Source: JAGNHS01 sp964609695 | GTDB taxonomy: Bacteria > Bdellovibrionota > UBA2428 | Direction: 5' to 3' | Assembly: GCA_964609695.1 (NCBI GenBank) | Contig: CAZSSP010000068.1 | Coordinates: 1 to 7,337 of the forward strand | Length of the DNA: 7,337 nt | Shown: piece after piece, positions 1-5,955 of the stretch | Position numbering within the stretch: position 1 is the stretch's first letter | Layout of the letters: every line of letters begins with the position of its first letter | Program-made: the position numbers and the translations under genes | The notes under the pieces: generated by a model | The model's database searches: none | The model's input: only the letters and a program-made list of their open reading frames with translations | Told to the model about the DNA's origin: nothing

Positions 1-473
1 GCTATTACAGAAATAAATTAGGGGTGAGATTGTATTTACCCCCTCGAGAAAATATTTATTGTATTGGGAGTGTTCCTAATCCAGCTCAAGCCAAAGCTGA
101 TCGTTTGAGAGAAATTGTTTCCAGAATTAATGCAATGCCAATTGATCCGGAGGCGCCTAAAGTTTTGAATGCCGCTGGAACTGCCCAAGACTCTTTGCAT
201 TTGGTTGGATTCTCTGATGATGATGGACTCAATCGAAAATTAGCAGAAGAAACGATGAGTAGATTTCTTGGATCAATGCCTCATGTCAAATTTACTTTGT
301 GGGATTCTTCTCGGAGCCCGGCCCTTGGAAAAGTCTTGATTCCAGGTGGCTTTTCTCGACCACTTAAGCCAGCTGAGTTTGATGAATTTATATCGGATTT
401 AGAGGAGCAATTGCATGGTACTGATGCGCCATTAAAGGATTGTGAAGCGGCACTTGAGGCCAAAGCCTCTTAA
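1..473 (+). CDS. Hypothetical protein, 5'-truncated by the window edge
   Basis: The reading frame is open from the left edge (first full codon at base 3, reading YYRNKLG before the internal GTG at 24) to a TAA at 471-473, giving at least 156 residues. No in-frame stop precedes the GTG and no well-spaced Shine-Dalgarno precedes it, so I read this as the 3' part of a longer gene rather than a 149-residue protein starting at 24. The product looks soluble: no membrane segment and no signal peptide in the visible part. A segment reading VGFSDDDGLNRKLAEE (about residues 60-75 counted from the GTG) followed by KFTLWDSSRSP has a faint resemblance to the acidic C-terminal part of HAD-like hydrolases, but this is too weak to assign a function. 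The C-terminus is acidic and Ala-rich, ending in EAALEAKAS. A hairpin with a T-rich run follows the stop, so this is probably the end of a separate transcription unit. Coding status is fairly sure; function is unknown. Confidence 0.7.
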   Translation, partial: YYRNKLGVRLYLPPRENIYCIGSVPNPAQAKADRLREIVSRINAMPIDPEAPKVLNAAGTAQDSLHLVGFSDDDGLNRKLAEETMSRFLGSMPHVKFTLWDSSRSPALGKVLIPGGFSRPLKPAEFDEFISDLEEQLHGTDAPLKDCEAALEAKAS

Positions 474-480
474 TTTAATT

Positions 481-510
481 AAGTCTTTAACACAGACTTT
501 TATAAAAATT
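481..510 (+). terminator. Possible weak rho-independent terminator
   Basis: Eight bases after the stop of the upstream gene, AAGTCT (481-486) and AGACTT (494-499) form a perfect 6-bp inverted repeat around a 7-base loop. A T-rich tract interrupted by A's follows, to about 513. The stem has only two G/C pairs and the T-run is broken, so it would be a weak terminator at best. Its place between an unrelated gene and tktA fits a transcription unit boundary. Confidence 0.4.
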
Positions 511-524
511 TTTCTAGCGTCTTT

Positions 525-540
525 TCATAGTCCTCTATGA
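525..540 (+). promoter_or_regulatory. Small hairpin in the tktA leader
   Basis: TCATAG (525-530) and CTATGA (535-540) are perfect inverted repeats around a TCCT tetraloop, 28 bases upstream of the tktA start. CCTCT at 532-536, partly in the loop, is complementary to AGAGG (558-562) of the tktA ribosome binding site. Hairpin formation and pairing to the Shine-Dalgarno would be mutually exclusive. No clear -35/-10 pair could be assigned in the 474-568 spacer. The hairpin is seen directly; any regulatory role is inference. Confidence 0.3.
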
Positions 541-556
541 GTTTTAAAAGAATTCT

Positions 557-562
557 AAGAGG
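557..562 (+). promoter_or_regulatory. tktA ribosome binding site
   Basis: AAGAGG sits 6 bases before the ATG at 569 and fixes that start. The surrounding string TAAGAGGTATTGC-ATG closely resembles the tktB initiation region TAAGAGGTTGCGAT-ATG at 1457-1473, suggesting similar initiation rates for the two subunits. Confidence 0.7.
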
Positions 563-568
563 TATTGC

Positions 569-1459
569 ATGGCTTTTAAATGGCCCAAGGGAACTTCACT
601 AAATTCTCCACAAACTCGTAAGGCCTTACGTCAGGCGATATTAGAGTCTATTTATTTAGCGAAGTCTGGTCACCCGGGTGGATCCTTTTCCATGGTTGAA
701 ATACTCACTGCGATTTTTGAAAAGAATTTTCATTATGACCTTAAAGATTTTGCGGCCACAGCCAATGATCATTTTGTATTATCTAAAGGTCATGGCGTTC
801 CAGCTTATTACGCAGTTTTAAGTGCTCTTGGACTCTTTCCCGCAATGGAAATGGCAAAGTTACGCCATTATGGACATTTTCTTCAGGGACATCCTGATAG
901 ACTCAGATTTTCCGCTATGGAAGCTTCAACAGGAAGTCTTGGACAAGGAGCTTCGGTGGCTCTTGGAATGGCCTTGGGCTTGCGATTGGATTTTCAAAAT
1001 AAGAAATTAAATCGATTGCCAAAAGTATATTGTGTTTTGGGTGACGGGGAAACTCAAGAAGGTCAAGTTTGGGAATGTTTGATGGCTTGCGGAAAGTTCC
1101 AACCTGGCAATCTCGTTTTCATCTTAGATTACAATAAGGGCCAAATTGACGGAACGACTAAAGAGGTTATGGACCTTGAACCCCTCGTTGATAAACTTCG
1201 TGCTTTTAACCTCGATGTTCAAGAATGTGATGGACACGATGTTGAAAAATTAAGTCAGTATTTTAGTCAAATCGAAGCTAAGCCTCAGGCTAAAACTAAA
1301 TTTTTAGTGGCTCACACAATTAAGGGTAAAGGTGTTTCCTTCATAGAACATCCTAATAAGTGGCATGGAGCTGCTCCAAATAAAGAACAATTAGACCAAG
1401 CTATAAAAGAATTATTCCCTGAGGGATCACCTCAAGGCTCGCTGTTAACAGCGCTATAA
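569..1459 (+). CDS. tktA: Transketolase, N-terminal subunit (thiamine-diphosphate-binding half)
   Basis: This is the first half of a split transketolase, which moves two-carbon ketol units between sugar phosphates in the non-oxidative pentose phosphate pathway (cytoplasmic; thiamine diphosphate plus divalent metal). At 296 residues it matches the N-terminal (PP) domain of the roughly 660-residue single-chain enzyme. Visible motifs in order: SGHPGGSFS (33-41), SKGHG (72-76), GSLGQG (122-127), and the thiamine-diphosphate/metal motif starting GDGETQEGQVWE (158-169) with the metal-site Asn expected in LDYNKGQ (186-192). KGKGVSFIE (252-260) and WHG (265-267) follow near the end. The ATG at 569 has AAGAGG at ideal spacing. 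TktB follows after 11 bases and supplies the second half of the active site, so the enzyme should be an A2B2 assembly. The symbols tktA/tktB here denote subunits, not the two E. coli isozymes. The related family with split chains is the acetoin/pyruvate dehydrogenase E1 type, but the motifs favour transketolase. Confidence 0.95.
   Translation: MAFKWPKGTSLNSPQTRKALRQAILESIYLAKSGHPGGSFSMVEILTAIFEKNFHYDLKDFAATANDHFVLSKGHGVPAYYAVLSALGLFPAMEMAKLRHYGHFLQGHPDRLRFSAMEASTGSLGQGASVALGMALGLRLDFQNKKLNRLPKVYCVLGDGETQEGQVWECLMACGKFQPGNLVFILDYNKGQIDGTTKEVMDLEPLVDKLRAFNLDVQECDGHDVEKLSQYFSQIEAKPQAKTKFLVAHTIKGKGVSFIEHPNKWHGAAPNKEQLDQAIKELFPEGSPQGSLLTAL
1440..1453 (+). repeat. 14-bp perfect palindrome before the tktB start
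   Basis: CGCTGTTAACAGCG is its own reverse complement. In RNA it can fold as a 5-bp GC-rich stem (CGCTG/CAGCG) with a TTAA tetraloop. It covers the last codons of tktA and ends 4 bases before the tktB Shine-Dalgarno (1458-1463). It could influence ribosome passage or message processing between the subunits, but it may also be a chance product of the coding sequence (S-L-L-T-A-L). Confidence 0.5.
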
Positions 1460-1463
1460 GAGG
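1458..1463 (+). promoter_or_regulatory. tktB ribosome binding site
   Basis: AAGAGG overlaps the tktA stop codon (TAA at 1457-1459) and lies 7 bases before the tktB ATG at 1471. It is the same hexamer as the tktA site, in a near-identical context. Confidence 0.7.
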
Positions 1464-1470
1464 TTGCGAT

Positions 1471-2442
1471 ATGAGTTTGTTTGAAAATATTTTTGATTTA
1501 AGCAAAAAGGCTAAAGCGAGTCGCTTGGCTTTTGGTGAAAAAATTGCAGCACTTGGTGATGAAGAATCTAAAATTGTTGTATTAGATGGCGATTTATCAA
1601 AATCGACACGAACAGATTTGTTTGCTGCTAAATTTCCAGATCGATTTTTTAATATGGGGATTGCGGAAGCTAATATGATTGGTGTGGCTGCTGGCTTGGC
1701 ACGCTCTGGAAAAATTCCTTTTGCCGCTAGTTTTGGTTGTTTTCTTACAGGACGCTTTGATCAAATAAGAATGAGTGTATCTTTCACTGGAGCTCGAGTG
1801 ACTTTAGTGGGTACACATGCGGGTGTAGGGATTGGAGAAGATGGCCATTCTCAAATGGCTTTAGAAGATTTGGCATTAATGAGAATTTTGCCAGGTATGA
1901 AAGTTTTTCAACCAGCGGATGAAGCCGATACACTTCAGATTATTGATTTTTTAGTGAAGTCTAATGATAGTCCTGCTTATTTAAGACTCACTAGGCAAAA
2001 TCTTAGTCCTATAAAAAATAAGACAGCACTTAAAGTTGGTGAATGGGAATTTCTAAATACTGCAAAAGCTTCTAAAAACGTGGCTATAGTAGCTACTGGC
2101 GGTGTTCTGGAAGCTTCTGTAAAAGCTGCAGATATTCTTATTTCATCTGGTAAATTTTCTGAAGCTACAATTGTGAATGCTCAATGGATTGAACCCGTGG
2201 CTGAGTTAAATATTGATAAAATATTAGCTACAAAACCTGAGCTTATTGTAAGCGTGGAAGATCATTATCCCCAAGGGGGATTGGGAGGAGTCTTGGCTGA
2301 AAGACTCTCAAATCGAGTCTCTGCACCAAAATTACTACGAATTGGAGTTGAGGGATTTGGACAATCGGGTTCTCCTGAGGTTAACTATCAGAAATATGGT
2401 TTCACACCAGAAGCTATTGCCGAAAAAATTTCGCGTGCCTGA
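1471..2442 (+). CDS. tktB: Transketolase, C-terminal subunit (pyrimidine-binding half)
   Basis: This is the second subunit of the split transketolase, 323 residues, covering the Pyr domain and the C-terminal transketolase domain. GIAEANMIGVAAGLA (63-77) carries the conserved Glu (E66) that activates the thiamine diphosphate aminopyrimidine ring. GEDGHSQMALED (122-133) corresponds to the DGxTHQ-type substrate loop of single-chain enzymes. MKVFQPAD (143-150) and YLRLTRQ (170-176) complete the Pyr domain. The C-terminal domain shows VAIVATGG (204-211), VEDHYPQGGLG (262-272) and GVEGFGQSG (292-300). The ATG at 1471 is preceded by AAGAGG at 7 bases. 1-deoxy-xylulose-5-phosphate synthase and E1-beta proteins share this architecture, but pairing with the adjacent N-terminal subunit and the overall motif set favour transketolase. 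No broken motif is seen, so the pair is expected to be active. Confidence 0.95.
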   Translation: MSLFENIFDLSKKAKASRLAFGEKIAALGDEESKIVVLDGDLSKSTRTDLFAAKFPDRFFNMGIAEANMIGVAAGLARSGKIPFAASFGCFLTGRFDQIRMSVSFTGARVTLVGTHAGVGIGEDGHSQMALEDLALMRILPGMKVFQPADEADTLQIIDFLVKSNDSPAYLRLTRQNLSPIKNKTALKVGEWEFLNTAKASKNVAIVATGGVLEASVKAADILISSGKFSEATIVNAQWIEPVAELNIDKILATKPELIVSVEDHYPQGGLGGVLAERLSNRVSAPKLLRIGVEGFGQSGSPEVNYQKYGFTPEAIAEKISRA

Positions 2443-2596
2443 AAATAAAACAGGCCTTAAGAAATTTTTAGATTTTCAAGTTAACGCCTCTATGGCTTTT
2501 AGTAAAAAAAATTGGATCACTTCTGAGCATTTGTTGGAATTAGTTCGTCGATCACGACAAATTTATGATGTGATAAAATTTTCGTTTCAAAGTTAA
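2435..2596 (+). CDS. Possible small linker ORF between tktB and the acyltransferase
   Basis: The 153 bases between tktB and the next gene are open in one frame to a TAA at 2594-2596, whose last A is the first base of the acyltransferase ATG (TAATG). Possible starts are GTG at 2435 (53 residues, overlapping the tktB end by 8 bases) or ATG at 2492 (34 residues, beginning MAFSKKNWITSEHLLELVRR). Neither has a good Shine-Dalgarno. The acyltransferase also lacks one, so translational coupling through this ORF would explain how it is translated. The peptide is basic with a predicted amphipathic helix around SEHLLELVRRSRQIYDVI, and no recognised domain. The frame is open further upstream inside tktB, but that part is a shadow. 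It could equally be a non-coding spacer. Confidence 0.33.
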   Translation: MPENKTGLKKFLDFQVNASMAFSKKNWITSEHLLELVRRSRQIYDVIKFSFQS

Positions 2597-3255
2597 TGAA
2601 GACTTTTGGAAAAATTCTTTTAGTAAATTTCGTTTATATTTTACTTTTTTTATTAAGATGCACTTGGAGAATAGAAGAGGGTGAATATCCGGGAATTTCC
2701 AGGGAGAGAATAAAAAACAAAATTCCAACAGTGATAGGTCATTTTCATGAACATGATTGGCCATTAATAGCGATTCATTTTTTTCGTCCAGTCGTGGTTT
2801 TAGTCTCGTTAAGCCAGGATGGTTCTTTGCTATCACTTTTTTTAAAAAAACTTGGATTTCATGTGGCCAGAGGTTCCTCTAGTCGAGGTGCTGTGAGTGG
2901 TTTTAGAAATTTGCTTGAATCAGCTCAAAAATCTGGATGTCCATTAGTGAGTCTCGCTGTAGATGGGCCACGGGGTCCTCGTCGAGTTGCCAAAAAAGGA
3001 CTGCTTAAGTTGGCCCAACTTCTAGAATCACCAGTACTTTTTGCCTATAGTGAAACACGTCCAGCTTGGATACTTGAAAAAAGTTGGTCAAAAGCCGTGA
3101 TTCCCAAACCCTTTGCCACTGTCAAAATGCAGTACAAGGAAATTTTCAGTTTAGAGGAAGTTCAGCAAAGTCTTGAAACTAAAGAATCAGAAGACCAGGC
3201 TATGCTCTTGATTCAACAAAGAATTGAAGAATTTGCTTCGCATTCATTATTCTAA
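2596..3255 (+). CDS. DUF374-family lysophospholipid/lipid A-type acyltransferase
   Basis: This 219-residue protein of the LPLAT superfamily probably transfers a fatty acyl chain onto a lipid A precursor or lysophospholipid at the inner membrane. Hydrophobic residues 7-20 form one membrane anchor. DUF374 signature motifs appear in order: VSLSQDGSLLS (70-80), RGSSSRG (92-98), AVDGPRGPRRVAKKG (121-135) and IPKPF (169-173). The catalytic His region usually reads WHxR in this family; here it is GHFHEHDW (48-55), with several His plus an Asp. LpxJ, the late lipid A acyltransferase characterised in Helicobacter/Campylobacter-type bacteria, belongs to DUF374, so an LpxJ-like role is plausible but not proven. 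An in-frame TGA at 2566-2568 leaves ATG 2596 as the only sensible start. No Shine-Dalgarno is present, and the TAATG junction suggests coupling to the preceding ORF. The last residues are not conserved-looking. Confidence 0.85.
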   Translation: MKTFGKILLVNFVYILLFLLRCTWRIEEGEYPGISRERIKNKIPTVIGHFHEHDWPLIAIHFFRPVVVLVSLSQDGSLLSLFLKKLGFHVARGSSSRGAVSGFRNLLESAQKSGCPLVSLAVDGPRGPRRVAKKGLLKLAQLLESPVLFAYSETRPAWILEKSWSKAVIPKPFATVKMQYKEIFSLEEVQQSLETKESEDQAMLLIQQRIEEFASHSLF

Positions 3256-3336
3256 AACGTCAATTATTTTCTAGCCAAACTTTTGGTGTTTTATCATTGA
3301 GCTATAGCTATAGAATAAAACTAAGGGGATACCTTT
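3256..3336 (+). promoter_or_regulatory. Intergenic spacer with candidate nagZ promoter/operator
   Basis: This 81-base AT-rich gap is the likely start of the nagZ-tatBC transcript. It holds the perfect 12-bp palindrome CTATAGCTATAG (3302-3313), which is also a tandem repeat of CTATAG. TATAGA (3309-3314) or TAGAAT (3311-3316) could be a -10 element, and TTGGTG (3283-3288) resembles a -35, but the spacing (20-22 bases) is longer than ideal. A weak CCAA/TTGG inverted repeat (3275-3286) precedes it. A promoter here is inference; the palindrome is certain. Confidence 0.3.
3323..3328 (+). promoter_or_regulatory. nagZ ribosome binding site supporting a TTG start
   Basis: AAGGGG lies 8 bases before the TTG at 3337. 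An in-frame TAA at 3322-3324 rules out any start further upstream, and TTG is the only conventional start codon before the signal-peptide core, so this site decides the start. Confidence 0.7.
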
Positions 3337-4947
3337 TTGTTTTATTTCATTTTAAGCTTTATTCTTATTTTTTCTGCAAAAGCTGAGAGTGATTTTGATC
3401 AAGCCTATGAAAAATTAAGTTTAGAAGAGCGCGTGTCTCAACTTCTTTTTATTGGTTATAGAAGTGTAGATCAGCTTAAAGATATTAAAGCAGGCGGGGT
3501 GGCTTTATTTTCTTGGAATATGTCATCGGCTTCTGATGCAAAAAAATTATCTGATGAAATCAAAACAAAAGTGAATTCAGCATGGCCTCCTTTCATAGCG
3601 ACAGACCATGAAGGTGGAAGAGTTTTGAGAATCCGAAGTGGAATCACACCTTTTCCAGATGCTTTAGCCTTGGGGGCAACGGCAGATCCTAAAATGGCTT
3701 TTGATGTTGGTAAACTTCAAGCACAAGAGTTAAGAGCTTTGGGTATTAATACAAATTTTGCACCTGTGTTGGATTTGGGAAATGCACGTTCATTTTTACA
3801 AAATAGAGTGTGGGGTAATGATCCTGAGCAAGTTTCAAAAATGACAATTGCTTACATGCAGGGTCTTAAAGACGCAGGGGTGCTTTCGGTAGCCAAACAT
3901 TTTCCAGGTCATGGCGGATCAGATGTGGACGCTCATTTTGGTCGACCCATTATTAAAAAAAGTTGGGAAGATATTTGGAGATGGGATTTGCTACCTTTTA
4001 GAAAGATTATTGATGCGGGTGCACCCGCTTTAATGACTGCTCATGCTGAATTTGAATCAGTGGAAAGAGGGCCGGCAAGTTCTTCTAAGGTGCTTTTAAC
4101 TCATGTTTTAAGACAAACGCTTCACTATGAAGGATTGGTCATTAGTGATGATTTGGAGATGCAAGCCGCCAGAGGTCTAGAGGGATTGTCTATTGGGGAT
4201 TTGGCCCTTCAGAGTTTAAAAGCGGGCGGAGATATGGTGATGGTAGTTTGGTCTCGCTCGGATCAAAAAAAAGTTAAGCTACGATTAATGTCGGCAGTCA
4301 TTTCTGGTGAATTGCCCGAATATGAATTGAAGCAAAAATTAAAACGAATTTGGGATTTAAAAGCGCTTTATAAAAATACTGAGTCTAATGAAAAAGAAAA
4401 TCAATGGCGTCAGCAGCTGGCCAAGCGCTCTTCTATTGAATTAGTGAGAGAGATTTTAAAAAAGGCTTTGAAGTGGGAAGCGGGACAAGAAAATCCTATT
4501 CTAAAAGCTTTTTCAAACCTCAAAGATAAAGCGTGGAAAGTTTATGTTCCCGATGGAAGGCTTGTGGGAAGTTGGAACAAGTATCGTCAACACGATGAAG
4601 TGAGTGTGATATCCAAAAGACTGAATCCAACAGACCGTTCGCATTATTTAAATGAAATCAAGAAAAATATAAAAGAGGGTCAACCCATGCTTTTAATAAC
4701 GCCCCCTAGAGCGCAAGGTGATGAGCCTTTGTTTTTAGGCTTTTTGGATATGGTTAAAAAACTTCAAGCCAAAGAAAAAAATCCTTTACCAATTTTATGG
4801 CTCCATCAAGGATCCATGCCCATTCAAGTTTCAACAAGGATGGAAAAGGACTTAAAAATTGGGGTATTGAGCCTAGCGAGTACTTCCCCCTATAGTTTAA
4901 GTGCTTTTACAGAGTTTTTTAGAGAAAAACTCAAATCCATAGAGTAA
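3337..4947 (+). CDS. nagZ: Exported GH3 beta-N-acetylhexosaminidase (NagZ-like)
   Basis: Glycoside hydrolase family 3 enzyme expected to remove N-acetylglucosamine from peptidoglycan fragments. Catalytic-domain motifs: ATDHEGGRVLRIR (88-100), NFAPVLDLG (140-148), KHFPGHGGSDVDAH (187-200) with the NagZ-type Asp/His acid-base dyad D198/H200, MTAHAEF (233-239), and SDDLEM (270-275) with predicted nucleophile D271. All key residues are present. Residues 1-16 form a short signal peptide ending SAKA, with cleavage likely before E17, so the enzyme should act in the periplasm, unlike cytoplasmic E. coli NagZ (about 341 residues). The n-region has no Lys or Arg, which is unusual. Total length is 536: beyond about residue 345 an extra domain of some 190 residues follows. 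Its end (GVLSLASTSPYSLSAF) resembles the Rossmann-like second domain of two-domain GH3 proteins such as B. subtilis NagZ/YbbD, in divergent form. It starts with TTG and is first in a tight gene group with tatB. Substrate range is inferred. Confidence 0.9.
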   Translation: MFYFILSFILIFSAKAESDFDQAYEKLSLEERVSQLLFIGYRSVDQLKDIKAGGVALFSWNMSSASDAKKLSDEIKTKVNSAWPPFIATDHEGGRVLRIRSGITPFPDALALGATADPKMAFDVGKLQAQELRALGINTNFAPVLDLGNARSFLQNRVWGNDPEQVSKMTIAYMQGLKDAGVLSVAKHFPGHGGSDVDAHFGRPIIKKSWEDIWRWDLLPFRKIIDAGAPALMTAHAEFESVERGPASSSKVLLTHVLRQTLHYEGLVISDDLEMQAARGLEGLSIGDLALQSLKAGGDMVMVVWSRSDQKKVKLRLMSAVISGELPEYELKQKLKRIWDLKALYKNTESNEKENQWRQQLAKRSSIELVREILKKALKWEAGQENPILKAFSNLKDKAWKVYVPDGRLVGSWNKYRQHDEVSVISKRLNPTDRSHYLNEIKKNIKEGQPMLLITPPRAQGDEPLFLGFLDMVKKLQAKEKNPLPILWLHQGSMPIQVSTRMEKDLKIGVLSLASTSPYSLSAFTEFFREKLKSIE

Positions 4948-4958
4948 AACCCTAATTC

Positions 4959-5213
4959 ATGGAAATTAGCTTTTTTGAGATGCTGCTTGTGCTCTTAATT
5001 GCATTTTTAGTACTTGGCCCTAAAGAGCTCGTGATCAAATCTCAGCAAATAGGACGTTTAGTAGGGCGGTGGCGAACTCAGTGGGAGAATTTAAAAATCT
5101 TGGCTCAAGAAGAAGCTCAAGCTTTAGAATTAAAAGCTAATCTAAAATTAAAAGAAGACAAAAGCTCAGAATTAAAACAAGTCTTTAAGGAACCGCTGGA
5201 GCCGCATGTCTGA
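4959..5213 (+). CDS. tatB: Twin-arginine translocase TatB/TatA-family protein
   Basis: Small membrane component of the Tat pathway, which exports folded proteins bearing twin-arginine signal peptides across the inner membrane. The 84 residues show the family layout: a very short N-terminus with an acidic residue at the start of the membrane helix (E7), a single hydrophobic helix (about 5-19), the LGPKEL hinge (19-24), an amphipathic helix (about 24-45), and a charged Lys/Glu-rich tail. The LGP hinge and the position directly before tatC favour TatB over TatA (which usually has FGxxKLP), but the protein is short for TatB and some pipelines would call it TatA/TatE. An in-frame TAA at 4953-4955 leaves ATG 4959 as the start; no clear Shine-Dalgarno is seen. 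It begins 11 bases after nagZ and overlaps tatC by 8 bases. Confidence 0.85.
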   Translation: MEISFFEMLLVLLIAFLVLGPKELVIKSQQIGRLVGRWRTQWENLKILAQEEAQALELKANLKLKEDKSSELKQVFKEPLEPHV

Positions 5214-5955
5214 AAAACAACCTCTCTTAACTCATCTTGATGAATTATTAAAAAGAGTGAGATGGATTTTTTTAGGTCTTTTGGGGGCCTCCGGACTTGG
5301 CTATGCATTGAGTAGACAAATCATAGAATTTTTTCAAATTCCTTTAAAGCTTTATATGCCTCAAGGTTTCAAGCTTGTTTATACACAGCCTTTGGAAAAA
5401 TTTTGGGTAGTGGTAAGGGTTTCTCTAGTCGCTGGAATGGCCTTAGCGCTTCCGTTTATTGTGTATCAAATTTATGGGTTTTTAAGACCTGCCTTTAAAT
5501 CTGGAGAAAAAGCGTCCTTTATAAGGCTCATTTTAGGAGCCATGCTTTCTTTCTCTATAGGAGTTTATTTAGGATACCAATATGTGCTCCCTGCATTGGT
5601 TCAAGTCATTATAAAGTTTGCTTCTCTGGATGTCTTGCCTTTTCTAACTCTGTCTTCTTACGTGAATTCTGTTTTGGGATTGCTTCTTCTTTGTGGGTTA
5701 CTTTGTGAAATACCAGTCGTGATGATTTTTTTATCGGCTAGGGGTTGGGTGGCTTCGAGTTTTTGGATTGAACAGAGAAAGCCCGCAATCATTATCAATG
5801 CGGTGCTTTCTGCTTTGCTCAGCCCTCCTGACCCTGTGAGCATGTTGGTTATGATGATTCCGCTTCATTTGCTTTTTGAAGCTGGAATACTTGGGTCTCG
5901 CATGGCAGAATACTTCTCAGTAAATGAAAAACAAAAGCTTCTTCACAGCAGTTAA
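5206..5955 (+). CDS. tatC: Sec-independent protein translocase TatC
   Basis: Core receptor of the Tat translocase; with TatB it binds twin-arginine signal peptides at the inner membrane. At 249 residues it is typical for the family and shows six membrane segments (roughly 19-38, 66-87, 105-125, 152-176, 194-206, 211-228). Conserved features: HLDELLKR (10-17), YQIYGFLRPAFKSGEK (87-102) holding equivalents of E. coli F94 and E103 (F92, E101), EIP (168-170), and the SPPDPVS signature (206-212) with D209 matching D211. The N-terminal motif is normally HLxELRxR; here the first Arg (E. coli R17) is Leu15, while the Glu (E13) and second Arg (R17) remain. The ATG at 5206 lies inside the end of tatB, with GGAG four bases upstream, so translation is probably coupled. 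phnD starts within its last 32 bases. Assignment is very secure. Confidence 0.97.
   Translation: MSEKQPLLTHLDELLKRVRWIFLGLLGASGLGYALSRQIIEFFQIPLKLYMPQGFKLVYTQPLEKFWVVVRVSLVAGMALALPFIVYQIYGFLRPAFKSGEKASFIRLILGAMLSFSIGVYLGYQYVLPALVQVIIKFASLDVLPFLTLSSYVNSVLGLLLLCGLLCEIPVVMIFLSARGWVASSFWIEQRKPAIIINAVLSALLSPPDPVSMLVMMIPLHLLFEAGILGSRMAEYFSVNEKQKLLHSS

Noticed and set aside
24..26. GTG as the true start of the first gene
   Set aside because: The frame stays open to the window edge and there is no well-spaced Shine-Dalgarno, so a 5'-truncated gene is more likely.
822..1010. Plus-strand 62-codon frame inside tktA
   Set aside because: It is an out-of-frame shadow of the conserved transketolase sequence, rich in Trp and without family features.
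2342..2434. Upstream extension of the linker ORF into tktB
   Set aside because: It overlaps conserved tktB C-terminal sequence (GVEGFGQSG and following); the overlapping part is best read as a shadow.
569..2442. Split transketolase as a broken (frameshifted) single gene
   Set aside because: Each half has its own ATG with a good ribosome binding site and complete domain boundaries; split transketolases are a known natural arrangement.
2552..2836. Minus-strand open frame of 94 codons
   Set aside because: It lies opposite the acyltransferase gene and the linker ORF, has no recognisable domain, and the plus strand carries clear DUF374 motifs.
3275..3294. CCAA/TTGG inverted repeat followed by TGTTTT as a terminator after the acyltransferase
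   Set aside because: The stem is only 4 bp and the T-run is short and interrupted; not convincing as an intrinsic terminator.
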